From positions 1-63,240 of the forward strand of contig JAWRHV010000041.1 in NCBI GenBank assembly GCA_040266995.1: a stretch of 63,240 nt of DNA, read 5' to 3'. Of this stretch, positions 56,254 to 63,240 are shown in pieces. The position numbers were made by a program, and so were the translations under genes. This stretch comes from UBA4312 sp040266995. GTDB lineage: Bacteria; Bacillota_I; Bacilli_A; Erysipelotrichales; Erysipelotrichaceae. The notes under the pieces are model-generated. The model did not search any database. It was not told the origin of the DNA and saw only the letters and a program-made list of their open reading frames with translations. The stretch's first letter is position 1; each line of letters starts with the position of its first letter.

Positions 56254-58455
56254 ATGATGTCAAGTAAAGCGGAAGTTACTTATGAGCAATGCATGGAACA
56301 CGTGAAAAAGTACATTCATAATCCCGACAATATCCAACTGATCCAGGATGCCTATGAATTTGCCAAGGAAAAGCATGAAGGCCAGTTTCGCAAAAGCGGA
56401 CAGCCTTATGTGACGCATTGTATACAGGTAGCCGATACGCTAGCACAAATGCCTTGCGGCCCGTCGACGATTGCGGCCGGTTTTTTACATGATACGGTCG
56501 AAGACTGCTGTGATGTAACGGAACAGACGATCACGGATCTGTTCGGTGAGGAAATCGCCATGCTGGTCAGTGCGGTAACCAAGATCGGTAAGATCAAATT
56601 ACAGGACGAGGAAGATTATCAGGCCAGCAACCACCGGAAACTGTTTATTGCGATGGCAAAGGATATCCGCGTTATCTATATTAAACTGGCAGACCGTCTG
56701 CATAATATGCGGACCCTGCAGTATATGCGTCCGGATAAACAAAAACGGATATCCAGAGAAACCCTGAGTGTGTATGCGCCGATTGCGCATCGTTTGGGTA
56801 TGAATGAGATCAAAAGCGAACTAGAGGATCTGTCCTTTAAATACCTTCACCCGATCCAGTATGAAGAAATCAAAGAACTGGTAAAGAAACGGGAAAGTGA
56901 AAGGGATGAACAAGTACAGGTGATGATCAAGGATATCCAAACTATTTTGGATACGTATCACATTCCTTTACGCATATTTGGCCGCAGCAAACATTTCTAT
57001 TCCATCTATAAAAAGATGACCCAGAAAAACAAGCGTTTTGAAGAAATCCTGGATTTGTATGCCATACGTATTGTTACCGATACGGTTGTGCATTGTTATG
57101 AAATTCTAGGATATATTCATGCGACATATCGACCGATCCCCGGCCGATTTAAAGATTATATCGCGATGCCGAAGGCCAATCTATATCAATCTTTGCACAC
57201 CACCATTGTGGAGGCTGCCCACGGAAATATCTTCGAAATACAGATCCGTACAGAGCAGATGGATGAAGTGGCCGAACGAGGGGTTGCCGCGCACTGGAAA
57301 TATAAGGAATCCAGCGGTAACGAAAACCGGCAGAAGGATATCGAGGATTCCCTGGCGTGGTTCCGTGATTTTTCTTTGATGACGGATGAAGATAGTACCG
57401 ATGCCAAGGAGTATATGAATGTATTACAGAGAGATATCTTTGAGGCGAATGTCTATTGTCTGACACCAAGAGGACGTGTCATCACCTTGCCGCCGGACTC
57501 GACGCCAATCGACTTTGCCTACCGTATCCATACCGATGTTGGACATAAGACCGTCGGCGCCAAGATTAACGGAGCGATTGCGCCTTTGAATACACCATTG
57601 CACAATGGGGATGTTGTGGAAATCCTGACAAATAATCATTCCCAGGGACCAAGTGCAGACTGGATCAAAATCGTTAAAAGCGGTCATGCCCGTAACAAGA
57701 TCCGTTCCTTCCTTCAAAAGAAGGACAGGGAAAACCGAAAAGAGGAAATAAAGCAGGGCCAGCAAATGCTGGAAAACGAATTCCATCGGATGGGTCTGGA
57801 TGAAAAGCTTTTGGATCCGAAGCGGGTGGAATCGATCATAGGGTCTTTATCCTTTAAGAATCTGGATGATTTCTACATTGGCATTGCCAAGAAAAGAGTA
57901 TCGATCCAGGCTGTCGTAGAACGTCTGGCAAAGAATCAGCCGAAGAGCCTGGCCGATGAAGATATCATCAAGATGTACAATAAGTCCGGGGCACGCTATG
58001 CTTCCCGGAATGAATCCGGTGTCATCGTACCTGGAATTGATTCGATTCAGGTAAGCCTGGCCAATTGTTGTTCACCGATTCCCGGCGACGATATTATCGG
58101 CTATATATCACAAGGGCACGGCGTCAAGGTCCATCGCATGGAATGCCCGAATATCTCCAGAGAAGCCAAGCGTCTCATTCCGGTACAATGGGCCATTGAT
58201 GTAGATGACCATATGTACGATGTGCGGCTAACCATTTACAGCGATGATCGTACGTATTTGCTCAGTGATATTATCACCATTGTCCAGCAATATAATGCGA
58301 CATTGAAGCATGTGGATTCCGGCATTGACAGCAACAGTCTGACAGCGACGACGCATTTGGATCTGTCCGTTCGAAATGCCGATCACTTACGCATGATCAT
58401 GGTGAATCTAAAGAAGATCCGCAGTATCCACAGCGTGGAACGCGTAACAAAATAA
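56254..58455 (+). CDS. rel: Bifunctional (p)ppGpp synthetase/hydrolase Rel
   Basis: This 733-residue stringent-response enzyme makes and degrades (p)ppGpp. Domains in order are the HD hydrolase (AGFLHDTVEDC, IKLADRLHNMRTL; active residues intact), the synthetase (GRSKHFYSIYKKM, RPIPGRFKDYIAMPK, NLYQSLHTTI), TGS (TPRGRVITLPPDSTPIDFAY), a zinc-finger-like region (NCCSPIPGDDIIGY with LIPVQWA later), and the C-terminal ACT domain. Length is normal for long RSH proteins. ATG 56254 follows GAAAGGAGGG; ATG 56257 is an alternative. A strong terminator follows. Confidence 0.97.
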   Translation: MMSSKAEVTYEQCMEHVKKYIHNPDNIQLIQDAYEFAKEKHEGQFRKSGQPYVTHCIQVADTLAQMPCGPSTIAAGFLHDTVEDCCDVTEQTITDLFGEEIAMLVSAVTKIGKIKLQDEEDYQASNHRKLFIAMAKDIRVIYIKLADRLHNMRTLQYMRPDKQKRISRETLSVYAPIAHRLGMNEIKSELEDLSFKYLHPIQYEEIKELVKKRESERDEQVQVMIKDIQTILDTYHIPLRIFGRSKHFYSIYKKMTQKNKRFEEILDLYAIRIVTDTVVHCYEILGYIHATYRPIPGRFKDYIAMPKANLYQSLHTTIVEAAHGNIFEIQIRTEQMDEVAERGVAAHWKYKESSGNENRQKDIEDSLAWFRDFSLMTDEDSTDAKEYMNVLQRDIFEANVYCLTPRGRVITLPPDSTPIDFAYRIHTDVGHKTVGAKINGAIAPLNTPLHNGDVVEILTNNHSQGPSADWIKIVKSGHARNKIRSFLQKKDRENRKEEIKQGQQMLENEFHRMGLDEKLLDPKRVESIIGSLSFKNLDDFYIGIAKKRVSIQAVVERLAKNQPKSLADEDIIKMYNKSGARYASRNESGVIVPGIDSIQVSLANCCSPIPGDDIIGYISQGHGVKVHRMECPNISREAKRLIPVQWAIDVDDHMYDVRLTIYSDDRTYLLSDIITIVQQYNATLKHVDSGIDSNSLTATTHLDLSVRNADHLRMIMVNLKKIRSIHSVERVTK

Positions 58456-58489
58456 AACAGACAGAGGGATTGGAATTCTGTCTGTTTTT
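58454..58489 (+). terminator. Rho-independent terminator after rel
   Basis: A perfect 12-base stem, AAAACAGACAGA (58454-58465) with TCTGTCTGTTTT (58477-58488), overlaps the stop codon and is followed by T. Confidence 0.95.
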
Positions 58490-58508
58490 GCGTTTATATA
58501 GGATAAAA

Positions 58509-58544
58509 AAGGAAGCACAAATCAATCAATCGTTGTGCTTCCTT
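58509..58544 (-). terminator. Rho-independent terminator for the minus-strand ydcF-like/tmcAL pair
   Basis: The arms AAGGAAGCACAA (58509-58520) and TTGTGCTTCCTT (58533-58544) are perfect. Read on the minus strand, the stem is followed by TTTTTT, and the stop codon of the ydcF-like gene lies in the loop. It also has some T on the plus side. Confidence 0.9.
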
Positions 58545-59074
58545 CTTTTCTGGAGCTCTATCTTAATAAATACGATCCGCGAAAGGATTTCGCGAAAGAC
58601 GTGTTTCAGGCGATGTTCCGGATACCAGGCGGCACTATAATCGGTAAAAAACCGGGAGGCAATCGCGCAGGCGCGCCGGGCATGGGTCCCGCTGGTCAAG
58701 ATCAATACACTATGATCTTGGATGATTTCCTTGGAAAAGGTAAAGTTTTCAAAGGTATTCGTTGAGCGGGTTTCACAGAGGATGGGAATATTGATTTGGG
58801 AAAGGATGTATCTTTCCATTTCCTTGGATTCCACATATTGATTTTTAACCGCCCCACCTGTAATGACAAGCGTTTGATACGCCTTTTGTTTGTATTGATC
58901 GATGGCAAGCTGGCATCGCTTGATCTGGCTGGTACGCATGGAGCCATCATCGTGGCTTGGACATCCCAGCAGTAACGCATAGTCATACGTTTTCTTTCGC
59001 CGCGGTATCGGCGGAAAATAGTAACGATAGATGGCCGCCGGAACCAGAACGACCACAAGCAGAACAAGGATCAT
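58526..59074 (-). CDS. YdcF/DUF218-family membrane-anchored protein
   Basis: The 182-residue protein has an N-terminal membrane helix (about 1-17) and a DUF218 (YdcF/SanA/ElyC) domain: YALLLGCPSHDDGSMRTSQIKRCQLAI, VITGGAV, ESKEMERYIL, and ETRSTNTFENFTFSKEII, with the usual conserved ending TSGTHARRACAIASRFF. Members are linked to envelope integrity or S-adenosylmethionine binding, but the reaction is unknown. It overlaps the tmcAL gene by four bases and is translated from the same minus-strand transcript. Confidence 0.85.
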   Translation of the reverse strand: MILVLLVVVLVPAAIYRYYFPPIPRRKKTYDYALLLGCPSHDDGSMRTSQIKRCQLAIDQYKQKAYQTLVITGGAVKNQYVESKEMERYILSQINIPILCETRSTNTFENFTFSKEIIQDHSVLILTSGTHARRACAIASRFFTDYSAAWYPEHRLKHVFREILSRIVFIKIELQKRRKHND

Positions 59075-60069
59075 ATACGGATCACCGCCTGTGTCTGGAC
59101 GGGTTCGGATAATACGCTGTTATACAACGCCAGCGACTTCAAGTGTACGGCCTGGTAAAAAGGCGGAAGATCTTTAAATCGTACACAGGGCCTTACGTTG
59201 GCCTGTTTTAACAGCTTTTGTCCCTGCGCATTCATTCCCAAAGGGATCAGCTGATGAAAATGCGTCGCTTTCATCGCCTCCTTTTTGATCTGTAAAAGGA
59301 TCATCATGCATGTTCTTCGGATCCTGGCTTTGGAATAGCTCTTTGTCACACATGCGTCTAGAAAGTCTTCCCATGTATTCTTTTCCTTTGCGAAATGGAT
59401 CAGACGGGCCTCGATGCCTTCCGTAACAAGATGAAACTGACAGAGATCCTTTCGATCTGTCAACAATAGAATATTTCTTAAATAAGGATAATACGAATTC
59501 CAGTTCTGGTCCTTTAGGAAAACAGGGTCTTCAATGGTTCCATCCAGTATTTTTTTTCGTAGAGAGGTCGCGCTTTCATACTGGGGCTGTCTTTGAAAGA
59601 GAACCGGCTGGATCTGATACTTTTGGCATAGCTGAATGTATTCTACTGCTAAGATGTCATTGGGCCGCAAATCCATTTGTTTATTGACGGCTAAGCTCTT
59701 CGAGGCATCTTTCTGTATGTGCTTTGTCCGATCGATCATCGATTGCAGGAACAGTAAGTCATTGGACTCGGACCCAAAACATAAACCGTCAATGGGGATG
59801 CAGGCCAGGGACTCCATGGCATGTTGCGCAAAATAAGCGGCACTCTGGCAGGAAAAACAAGCTGGAAGTTCCAATACAAGATCGGCGCCCGCCTGCAAAG
59901 CCAACCGGGCTTTATCCGCCGGCAGCAGGAGGCTTGGAAGACCTCTTTGTGTAAAATACGATGAAGTGATGACAACCAGCGCATCGCATTGTTGTTTGGC
60001 CTGTTGGATCAAATAGTGATGTCCTTCGTGAAAAGGATTGAATTCGGCAATGATTCCATAAACGTTCAT
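59071..60069 (-). CDS. tmcAL: tRNA(Met) cytidine acetate ligase TmcAL (YlbM family)
   Basis: The 332-residue enzyme acetylates C34 of elongator tRNA-Met using acetate and ATP. The nucleotidyltransferase-like start VYGIIAEFNPFHEGHHYLIQ holds the HxGH motif, and VITSSYFTQRGLPSLLL with DLVLELPACFSCQSAAYFA are family hallmarks. ATG at 60069 (minus strand) gives the family's normal MNVYGIIAEFNPFH beginning; an in-frame codon six residues upstream would lie inside the promoter. No RBS precedes the ATG and the -10 box ends six bases upstream, so the message may be leaderless. The family was earlier annotated YlbM. Confidence 0.92.
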   Translation of the reverse strand: MNVYGIIAEFNPFHEGHHYLIQQAKQQCDALVVITSSYFTQRGLPSLLLPADKARLALQAGADLVLELPACFSCQSAAYFAQHAMESLACIPIDGLCFGSESNDLLFLQSMIDRTKHIQKDASKSLAVNKQMDLRPNDILAVEYIQLCQKYQIQPVLFQRQPQYESATSLRKKILDGTIEDPVFLKDQNWNSYYPYLRNILLLTDRKDLCQFHLVTEGIEARLIHFAKEKNTWEDFLDACVTKSYSKARIRRTCMMILLQIKKEAMKATHFHQLIPLGMNAQGQKLLKQANVRPCVRFKDLPPFYQAVHLKSLALYNSVLSEPVQTQAVIRI

Positions 60070-60075
60070 AAATCT

Positions 60076-60106
60076 AGTGTAACACAATTATGCAAAGATA
60101 TAACAA
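60076..60106 (-). promoter_or_regulatory. Extended -10 promoter of tmcAL, start near the start codon
   Basis: On the minus strand, TTGTTA (60106-60101), a 19-base spacer, and TGT-TACACT with the -10 hexamer at 60081-60076. The -10 box ends six bases before the ATG at 60069. Confidence 0.5.
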
Positions 60107-60112
60107 TTAAAC

Positions 60113-60141
60113 TTGTTCCTGAAAAGCATTAGTAGTAAAAT
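60113..60141 (+). promoter_or_regulatory. Promoter of pyk
   Basis: TTGTTC (60113-60118) and TAAAAT (60136-60141) have a 17-base spacer. A TATAAT overlaps at 60141-60146, so the exact -10 box is uncertain. Confidence 0.55.
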
Positions 60142-60194
60142 ATAATGGATTTCTGCATTTTTAGATAAATGAATGCAGAAAGAGGGAGGAAACA

Positions 60195-61610
60195 ATGAGA
60201 AAAACAAAGATTATTTGTACGTTGGGTCCATCAACGGAAGATGAAGAAACCTTACGAAAATTAATTCATGCGGGAATGAATGTAGCTCGTTTTAACTTTT
60301 CACATGGTACCCACGAGCAGCATAAAGATAAGTTTAAAAAGATTATAAAGTTACGTAGAGAAATGGATAAACCCATTGCGACATTATTAGATACAAAAGG
60401 ACCGGAGATTCGCTGCCGGGATTTTGAAAATGGGAAAGTTGAATTAGAGGAGGGCCAGACCTTTACTTTGACGACCCGTGAGATTATGGGAAACAAGGAT
60501 ATCGTATCCGTTACCTATAAAGATCTTCCAAACGATGTGGAAGTGGGAGGAACGATCCTGATCGATGACGGATTGATTGAATTGTTGATCAACAGTATTG
60601 AAGACACGGAAATTATCTGTACGGTGATCAACGGTGGAGAAGTATCCAACCATAAAGGAATCAATGTACCAAACACTGATCTTTCTATGCCATTTATCAG
60701 TGAGAAGGACCGGGAAGATATCGAATTCGGCTGTGAACTTGGGTTTGAATTTATTGCGGCCTCTTTTACGCGTACGGCAGCCGATATCGAAGAGATAAGA
60801 GCCATCTTAAATAAGAAACAAAGCCGGATGCAGATCATTGCCAAAATCGAGAGCATCCAGGGTGTCAACAATATTGAAGAAATCCTGCAGGCAGCCGACG
60901 GCGTGATGGTTGCCCGAGGCGACCTGGGTGTGGAAGTTCCTTTGGAAGATGTGCCGATCCTGCAAAAAAAGATCATCCGCCAGGCGGATTCGATGGGAAA
61001 AATTGTAGTGACGGCCACCCAGATGCTGGATTCGATGATCCATCATCCGAGACCGACCCGTGCCGAAGCAACCGATGTCGCCAACGCGATCTATGATGGA
61101 ACAACAGCCATCATGCTTTCCGGTGAAACAGCGGCCGGCCAATATCCGATCGAAGCGGTAAAAACCATGGACCGCATTGCCTGCCGCGCCGAATCTTCCA
61201 TCGACTACAAAAGACGGATCCTGCAATCCATCACCGGGGAATGCGTGGACATTACGACAGCGATCAGCCATGCGACATGCACAGTAGCCGAGGATGTATG
61301 TGCCAAGGCTGTTATCGTCGTAACGATTTCCGGCTTTACGGCAAGGCAGATTTCCCATTATCGACCAACTTGTCCGATCGTGGCCTGTTCGATCCGCGAA
61401 TCGACAGCGGCGCAGATGAACTTATTGTTTGATGTGCAGCCGTTATTGATTCCGTTGGAAGATAAAGAGGAGCTGTTGTTCAGCGCTGCGATTTCCGCCG
61501 CTAAAAAAGCCGGATATGTGGAAAAAGGCGATAAAGTCGTCCTTTCTGCCGGTGTTCCTTTGGGATGCTCCGGTAACACGAATATGATTCGTGTAATGGA
61601 AGTCGAATAA
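60195..61610 (+). CDS. pyk: Pyruvate kinase
   Basis: This 471-residue glycolytic enzyme makes pyruvate and ATP from phosphoenolpyruvate and ADP. It shows RKTKIICTLGPSTEDEETL at the start, RFNFSHGTHEQH, LLDTKGPEIRCRDF, the active-site signature IIAKIESIQGVNNIEEIL, VARGDLGVEVP, and MLDSMIHHPRPTRAEATDVANA, LSGETAAGQYP. It lacks the extra C-terminal phosphotransfer-like domain of Bacillus Pyk and so is of the usual short type. RBS GAGGGAGGAAAC. It is divergent from tmcAL. Confidence 0.98.
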   Translation: MRKTKIICTLGPSTEDEETLRKLIHAGMNVARFNFSHGTHEQHKDKFKKIIKLRREMDKPIATLLDTKGPEIRCRDFENGKVELEEGQTFTLTTREIMGNKDIVSVTYKDLPNDVEVGGTILIDDGLIELLINSIEDTEIICTVINGGEVSNHKGINVPNTDLSMPFISEKDREDIEFGCELGFEFIAASFTRTAADIEEIRAILNKKQSRMQIIAKIESIQGVNNIEEILQAADGVMVARGDLGVEVPLEDVPILQKKIIRQADSMGKIVVTATQMLDSMIHHPRPTRAEATDVANAIYDGTTAIMLSGETAAGQYPIEAVKTMDRIACRAESSIDYKRRILQSITGECVDITTAISHATCTVAEDVCAKAVIVVTISGFTARQISHYRPTCPIVACSIRESTAAQMNLLFDVQPLLIPLEDKEELLFSAAISAAKKAGYVEKGDKVVLSAGVPLGCSGNTNMIRVMEVE

Positions 61611-61678
61611 AGGATTCCATGCCTTGCACAAAAGGTGAAAAAAAGTGAAAAGATAGGCAGAAACCGTTTCTTCTATTA

Positions 61679-61707
61679 TTGACATTCGTCATAGCTTTTA
61701 TTATAAT
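61679..61707 (+). promoter_or_regulatory. Consensus sigma-A promoter of the yceD-rpmF operon
   Basis: Perfect TTGACA (61679-61684), 17-base spacer and perfect TATAAT (61702-61707). It is the best promoter match I found in the window, fitting a ribosomal-protein operon. Confidence 0.9.
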
Positions 61708-61733
61708 ATCAAATGCGACATGAGGTGAAGATC

Positions 61734-62249
61734 GTGAAATTTACGAAAACAGATTTCTGTCAATCCAGAAATGGAGTCATTACAATTGATGAATACCTGA
61801 CGATTGAAGAAAACGATCTGCTTCATCATACTCAAGTCAAGTCCATTCCAGAAGTGCATGTTACCGGCACTTTACAGTTTGACGGAACTGCTTTAGTATT
61901 TTCGGATTTGGAAATGGACGGTGTGATGATCGTTCCGGATTCTATTACTTCAGAAGATATTGAAGTGGTATTTGACACTGAGTCGCAATCAACGTATTCT
62001 TTTGTTTCCCTGGACAGATTGGAAACGGAAGATGATGAAATCATTGTGGTAAAAAGAGATACGCTGGATCTCAATCCTGAAATATTCCAGGCCGTGCTTC
62101 TGGAAGCGCCGATGAGCATAACGAAGCTGTCACGGGATCAATATCCTAAGGGGGATGGCTGGCAGCTGATTTCTGATCAGGATGACAGAGAAGAAGAAAT
62201 CGATCCACGATGGGCAAAGTTAAGTGAATTCAAACTGGATGATGACTAG
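61734..62249 (+). CDS. yceD: DUF177/YceD-family protein
   Basis: The 171-residue acidic protein (MKFTKTDFCQSRNGVITID start) belongs to the YceD/DUF177 group, which is almost always directly upstream of rpmF and has been linked to 23S rRNA accumulation and processing. Features include TGTLQFDGTALVFSDLEMDG and the C-terminal EEEIDPRWAKLSEFK motif. GTG 61734 was chosen because GAGGTG precedes it and the family begins with M-K-hydrophobic; the in-frame ATG at 61713 lies almost at the transcription start of the consensus promoter. rpmF follows after 11 bases. Confidence 0.88.
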   Translation: MKFTKTDFCQSRNGVITIDEYLTIEENDLLHHTQVKSIPEVHVTGTLQFDGTALVFSDLEMDGVMIVPDSITSEDIEVVFDTESQSTYSFVSLDRLETEDDEIIVVKRDTLDLNPEIFQAVLLEAPMSITKLSRDQYPKGDGWQLISDQDDREEEIDPRWAKLSEFKLDDD

Positions 62250-62260
62250 GAGGTGCTAGA

Positions 62261-62431
62261 ATGGCTGTACAACAGAGAAGAGGATCAAAAACACGTAAGA
62301 ATAAACGTAGAACTCACTACAAGATTACAGGACCTACTTTAACTCGCTGTCCTAACTGCGGTGAATACAAAGTGGCTCACAAAATGTGCTCTTGTGGCGA
62401 ATACAACGGCAGACAAGTTGTCGAAAAGTAA
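62261..62431 (+). CDS. rpmF: 50S ribosomal protein L32
   Basis: This 56-residue protein matches L32 throughout: AVQQRRGSKTRKNKRRTH at the start, then a zinc-ribbon arrangement with Cys in TRCPNCGEY and HKMCSCGEYNG, and a short end RQVVEK. Three to four Cys are kept, so zinc binding is likely. RBS AGGAGGTG lies seven bases ahead of ATG 62261. It is the second gene of the yceD-rpmF operon, closed by a long hairpin terminator. Confidence 0.97.
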   Translation: MAVQQRRGSKTRKNKRRTHYKITGPTLTRCPNCGEYKVAHKMCSCGEYNGRQVVEK

Positions 62432-62443
62432 ACGTGGAGATAA

Positions 62444-62494
62444 AAATCGTAATTTGGATCCTTCATCAAGGATTTAACATTGCGGTTTTTTTTT
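62444..62494 (+). terminator. Rho-independent terminator after rpmF
   Basis: A long two-part stem is present. The outer AATCGTAAT pairs with ATTGCGGTT (G-U pairs included), the inner GGATCCTT pairs with AAGGATTT around a CATC loop, and nine T follow. Confidence 0.85.
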
Positions 62495-62534
62495 CGTGCA
62501 TTTATAATAGTTGTAGGAATTTTGAGGGATGATT

Positions 62535-63240
62535 ATGAATAAAACATACCGTAATATGATTATTTATGTCGTAACGGTTTACTTCCTTACGACGGTATTA
62601 TCTATCGTATCCAACCATTTTTCTCTCGATCAAACGCCGGTTACGACCATTATCATGGCCATTACCTATCTGATACCGGCCGGTGCCGCGCTCTTTCTTT
62701 TGAAAAGAGAACGGCCGAAAGCCAGTGTCCAGGCTTTGATCGGTCTGAAGAAGGAAGGTCTTTTTCCTTATGCCCTTTGTGTCGTATTTGTGCTGCTGCA
62801 TTTCGGGTGCAACGGCCTGTTCGGAAATATAAAATCGTACGGCGGTTTTTTACAGCTGCTGCCCGAGATTCCCTATGCGCTGGTATTTGGTGGATTGGCC
62901 GAAATTGGATGGAGACGTTATCTGCAGCCGAAATTGTTTCGCGCTTTAGGGTACGCGGACCTGTGGTTTGTGTTGATTTTTCTGACGTTGATCGTCGTTT
63001 GTTGGTACATTCCGGTATACAGTGTACCTTGGTGCCGTCCGTTTGGGATGAATTGGTTTTTGATCCTTTTGCTTCTGGCGGGCAATACATTTATGCTGGC
63101 GGCCATCCGTATGGCCAGTCGGGGAGCCATCCCATGTATCCTTGCACAGACCTTGTTCATGGGTGTTAACCAGGTATGGATGGTTAACAATCATTGGCTG
63201 GCTGTCGCTTTTATTTCCGTTTTGGAGGTGGCGGCTGCCT
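62535..63240 (+). CDS. CPBP-family (CAAX protease/bacteriocin-processing-like) membrane protein, 3'-truncated by window edge
   Basis: The reading frame from ATG 62535 is open to the last base (235 codons). The product is a polytopic membrane protein with about seven hydrophobic segments. The motif LAEIGWRRYLQPKLF fits the E-x-x-x-R (EExGWRG-type) signature of CPBP glutamic intramembrane proteases, though the first of the two Glu residues is Ala here. The downstream His motifs cannot be confirmed because the sequence stops. RBS GAGGGATGA; a TATAAT lies near 62502. Substrate unknown. Confidence 0.72.
   Translation, partial: MNKTYRNMIIYVVTVYFLTTVLSIVSNHFSLDQTPVTTIIMAITYLIPAGAALFLLKRERPKASVQALIGLKKEGLFPYALCVVFVLLHFGCNGLFGNIKSYGGFLQLLPEIPYALVFGGLAEIGWRRYLQPKLFRALGYADLWFVLIFLTLIVVCWYIPVYSVPWCRPFGMNWFLILLLLAGNTFMLAAIRMASRGAIPCILAQTLFMGVNQVWMVNNHWLAVAFISVLEVAAA

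Noticed and set aside
61610..61678. Terminator directly after pyk
   Set aside because: Only a weak CCTT/AAGG pairing with no T-run is visible, so none is claimed.
1..63240. tRNA, rRNA, CRISPR, IS elements, prophage
   Set aside because: No cloverleaf, rRNA-like stretch, repeat-spacer array, transposase, integrase or terminal inverted repeat was recognised by eye; small RNAs could still be missed.

Overview
The window looks like a chromosome segment of a low-to-mid-GC Bacillota bacterium, most likely of the order Erysipelotrichales; the genus cannot be told from the sequence. The reasons are a very short division cluster (mraZ-rsmH-ftsL-pbp-ftsA-ftsZ, with no mraY, murD, ftsW, murG or divIB), an MraZ operator of the spaced AAAGTG type known from Mollicutes, Gram-positive wall-polymer genes, and the order rplU-prp-rpmA-obgE with a Prp-cleavable L27. 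Translation fits the standard code.

Layout. 1-1270 is the AT-rich tail of a surface-polysaccharide locus (end of a membrane protein, hexapeptide acyltransferase), followed by 580 bases of gene debris and a terminator. 1853-4649 is a priming sugar-phosphate transferase with a Wzz/CpsC and CpsD pair. 4949-35131 is a 30-kb cell-surface region holding six secreted enzymes. Each has a signal peptide, an acidic linker, six ordered ChW repeats (the L,D-transpeptidase has nine) and a different C-terminal catalytic domain: L,D-transpeptidase, NlpC/P60, C39-like peptidase, transglutaminase, GH25 lysozyme and CHAP. Between them lie an LTA-synthase-like enzyme, an operon of two LicD transferases with a cytidylyltransferase fusion and a PLP enzyme, the division cluster, and an O-acylation operon (SGNH, DUF4358, MBOAT, DHHW).

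35256-48511 continues with envelope genes: a diacylglycerol-kinase-like lipid kinase, two paralogous LCP polymer ligases carrying an extra binding-protein-like segment, a UDP-sugar 4,6-dehydratase, a tandem GT4 glycosyltransferase on the minus strand, a Wzt/Wzm ABC exporter and a large two-domain GT2. 48587-63240 is housekeeping: dnaE, rplU-prp-rpmA, obgE, a RecJ-like nuclease, apt, rel, then ydcF-like and tmcAL on the minus strand, pyk, yceD-rpmF, and the start of a CPBP membrane protein cut by the window edge.

Main inference: the LicD operon and the ChW enzymes may form a pneumococcus-like ligand-and-anchor system. LicD proteins would decorate a wall polymer and ChW triads would hold the hydrolases on it, but with a substituent other than choline, since no choline kinase or choline transporter gene lies beside them. 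This is a hypothesis. What the sequence shows directly is the shared module order and the gene neighbourhood. No rRNA, tRNA, CRISPR array, IS element or prophage was seen.
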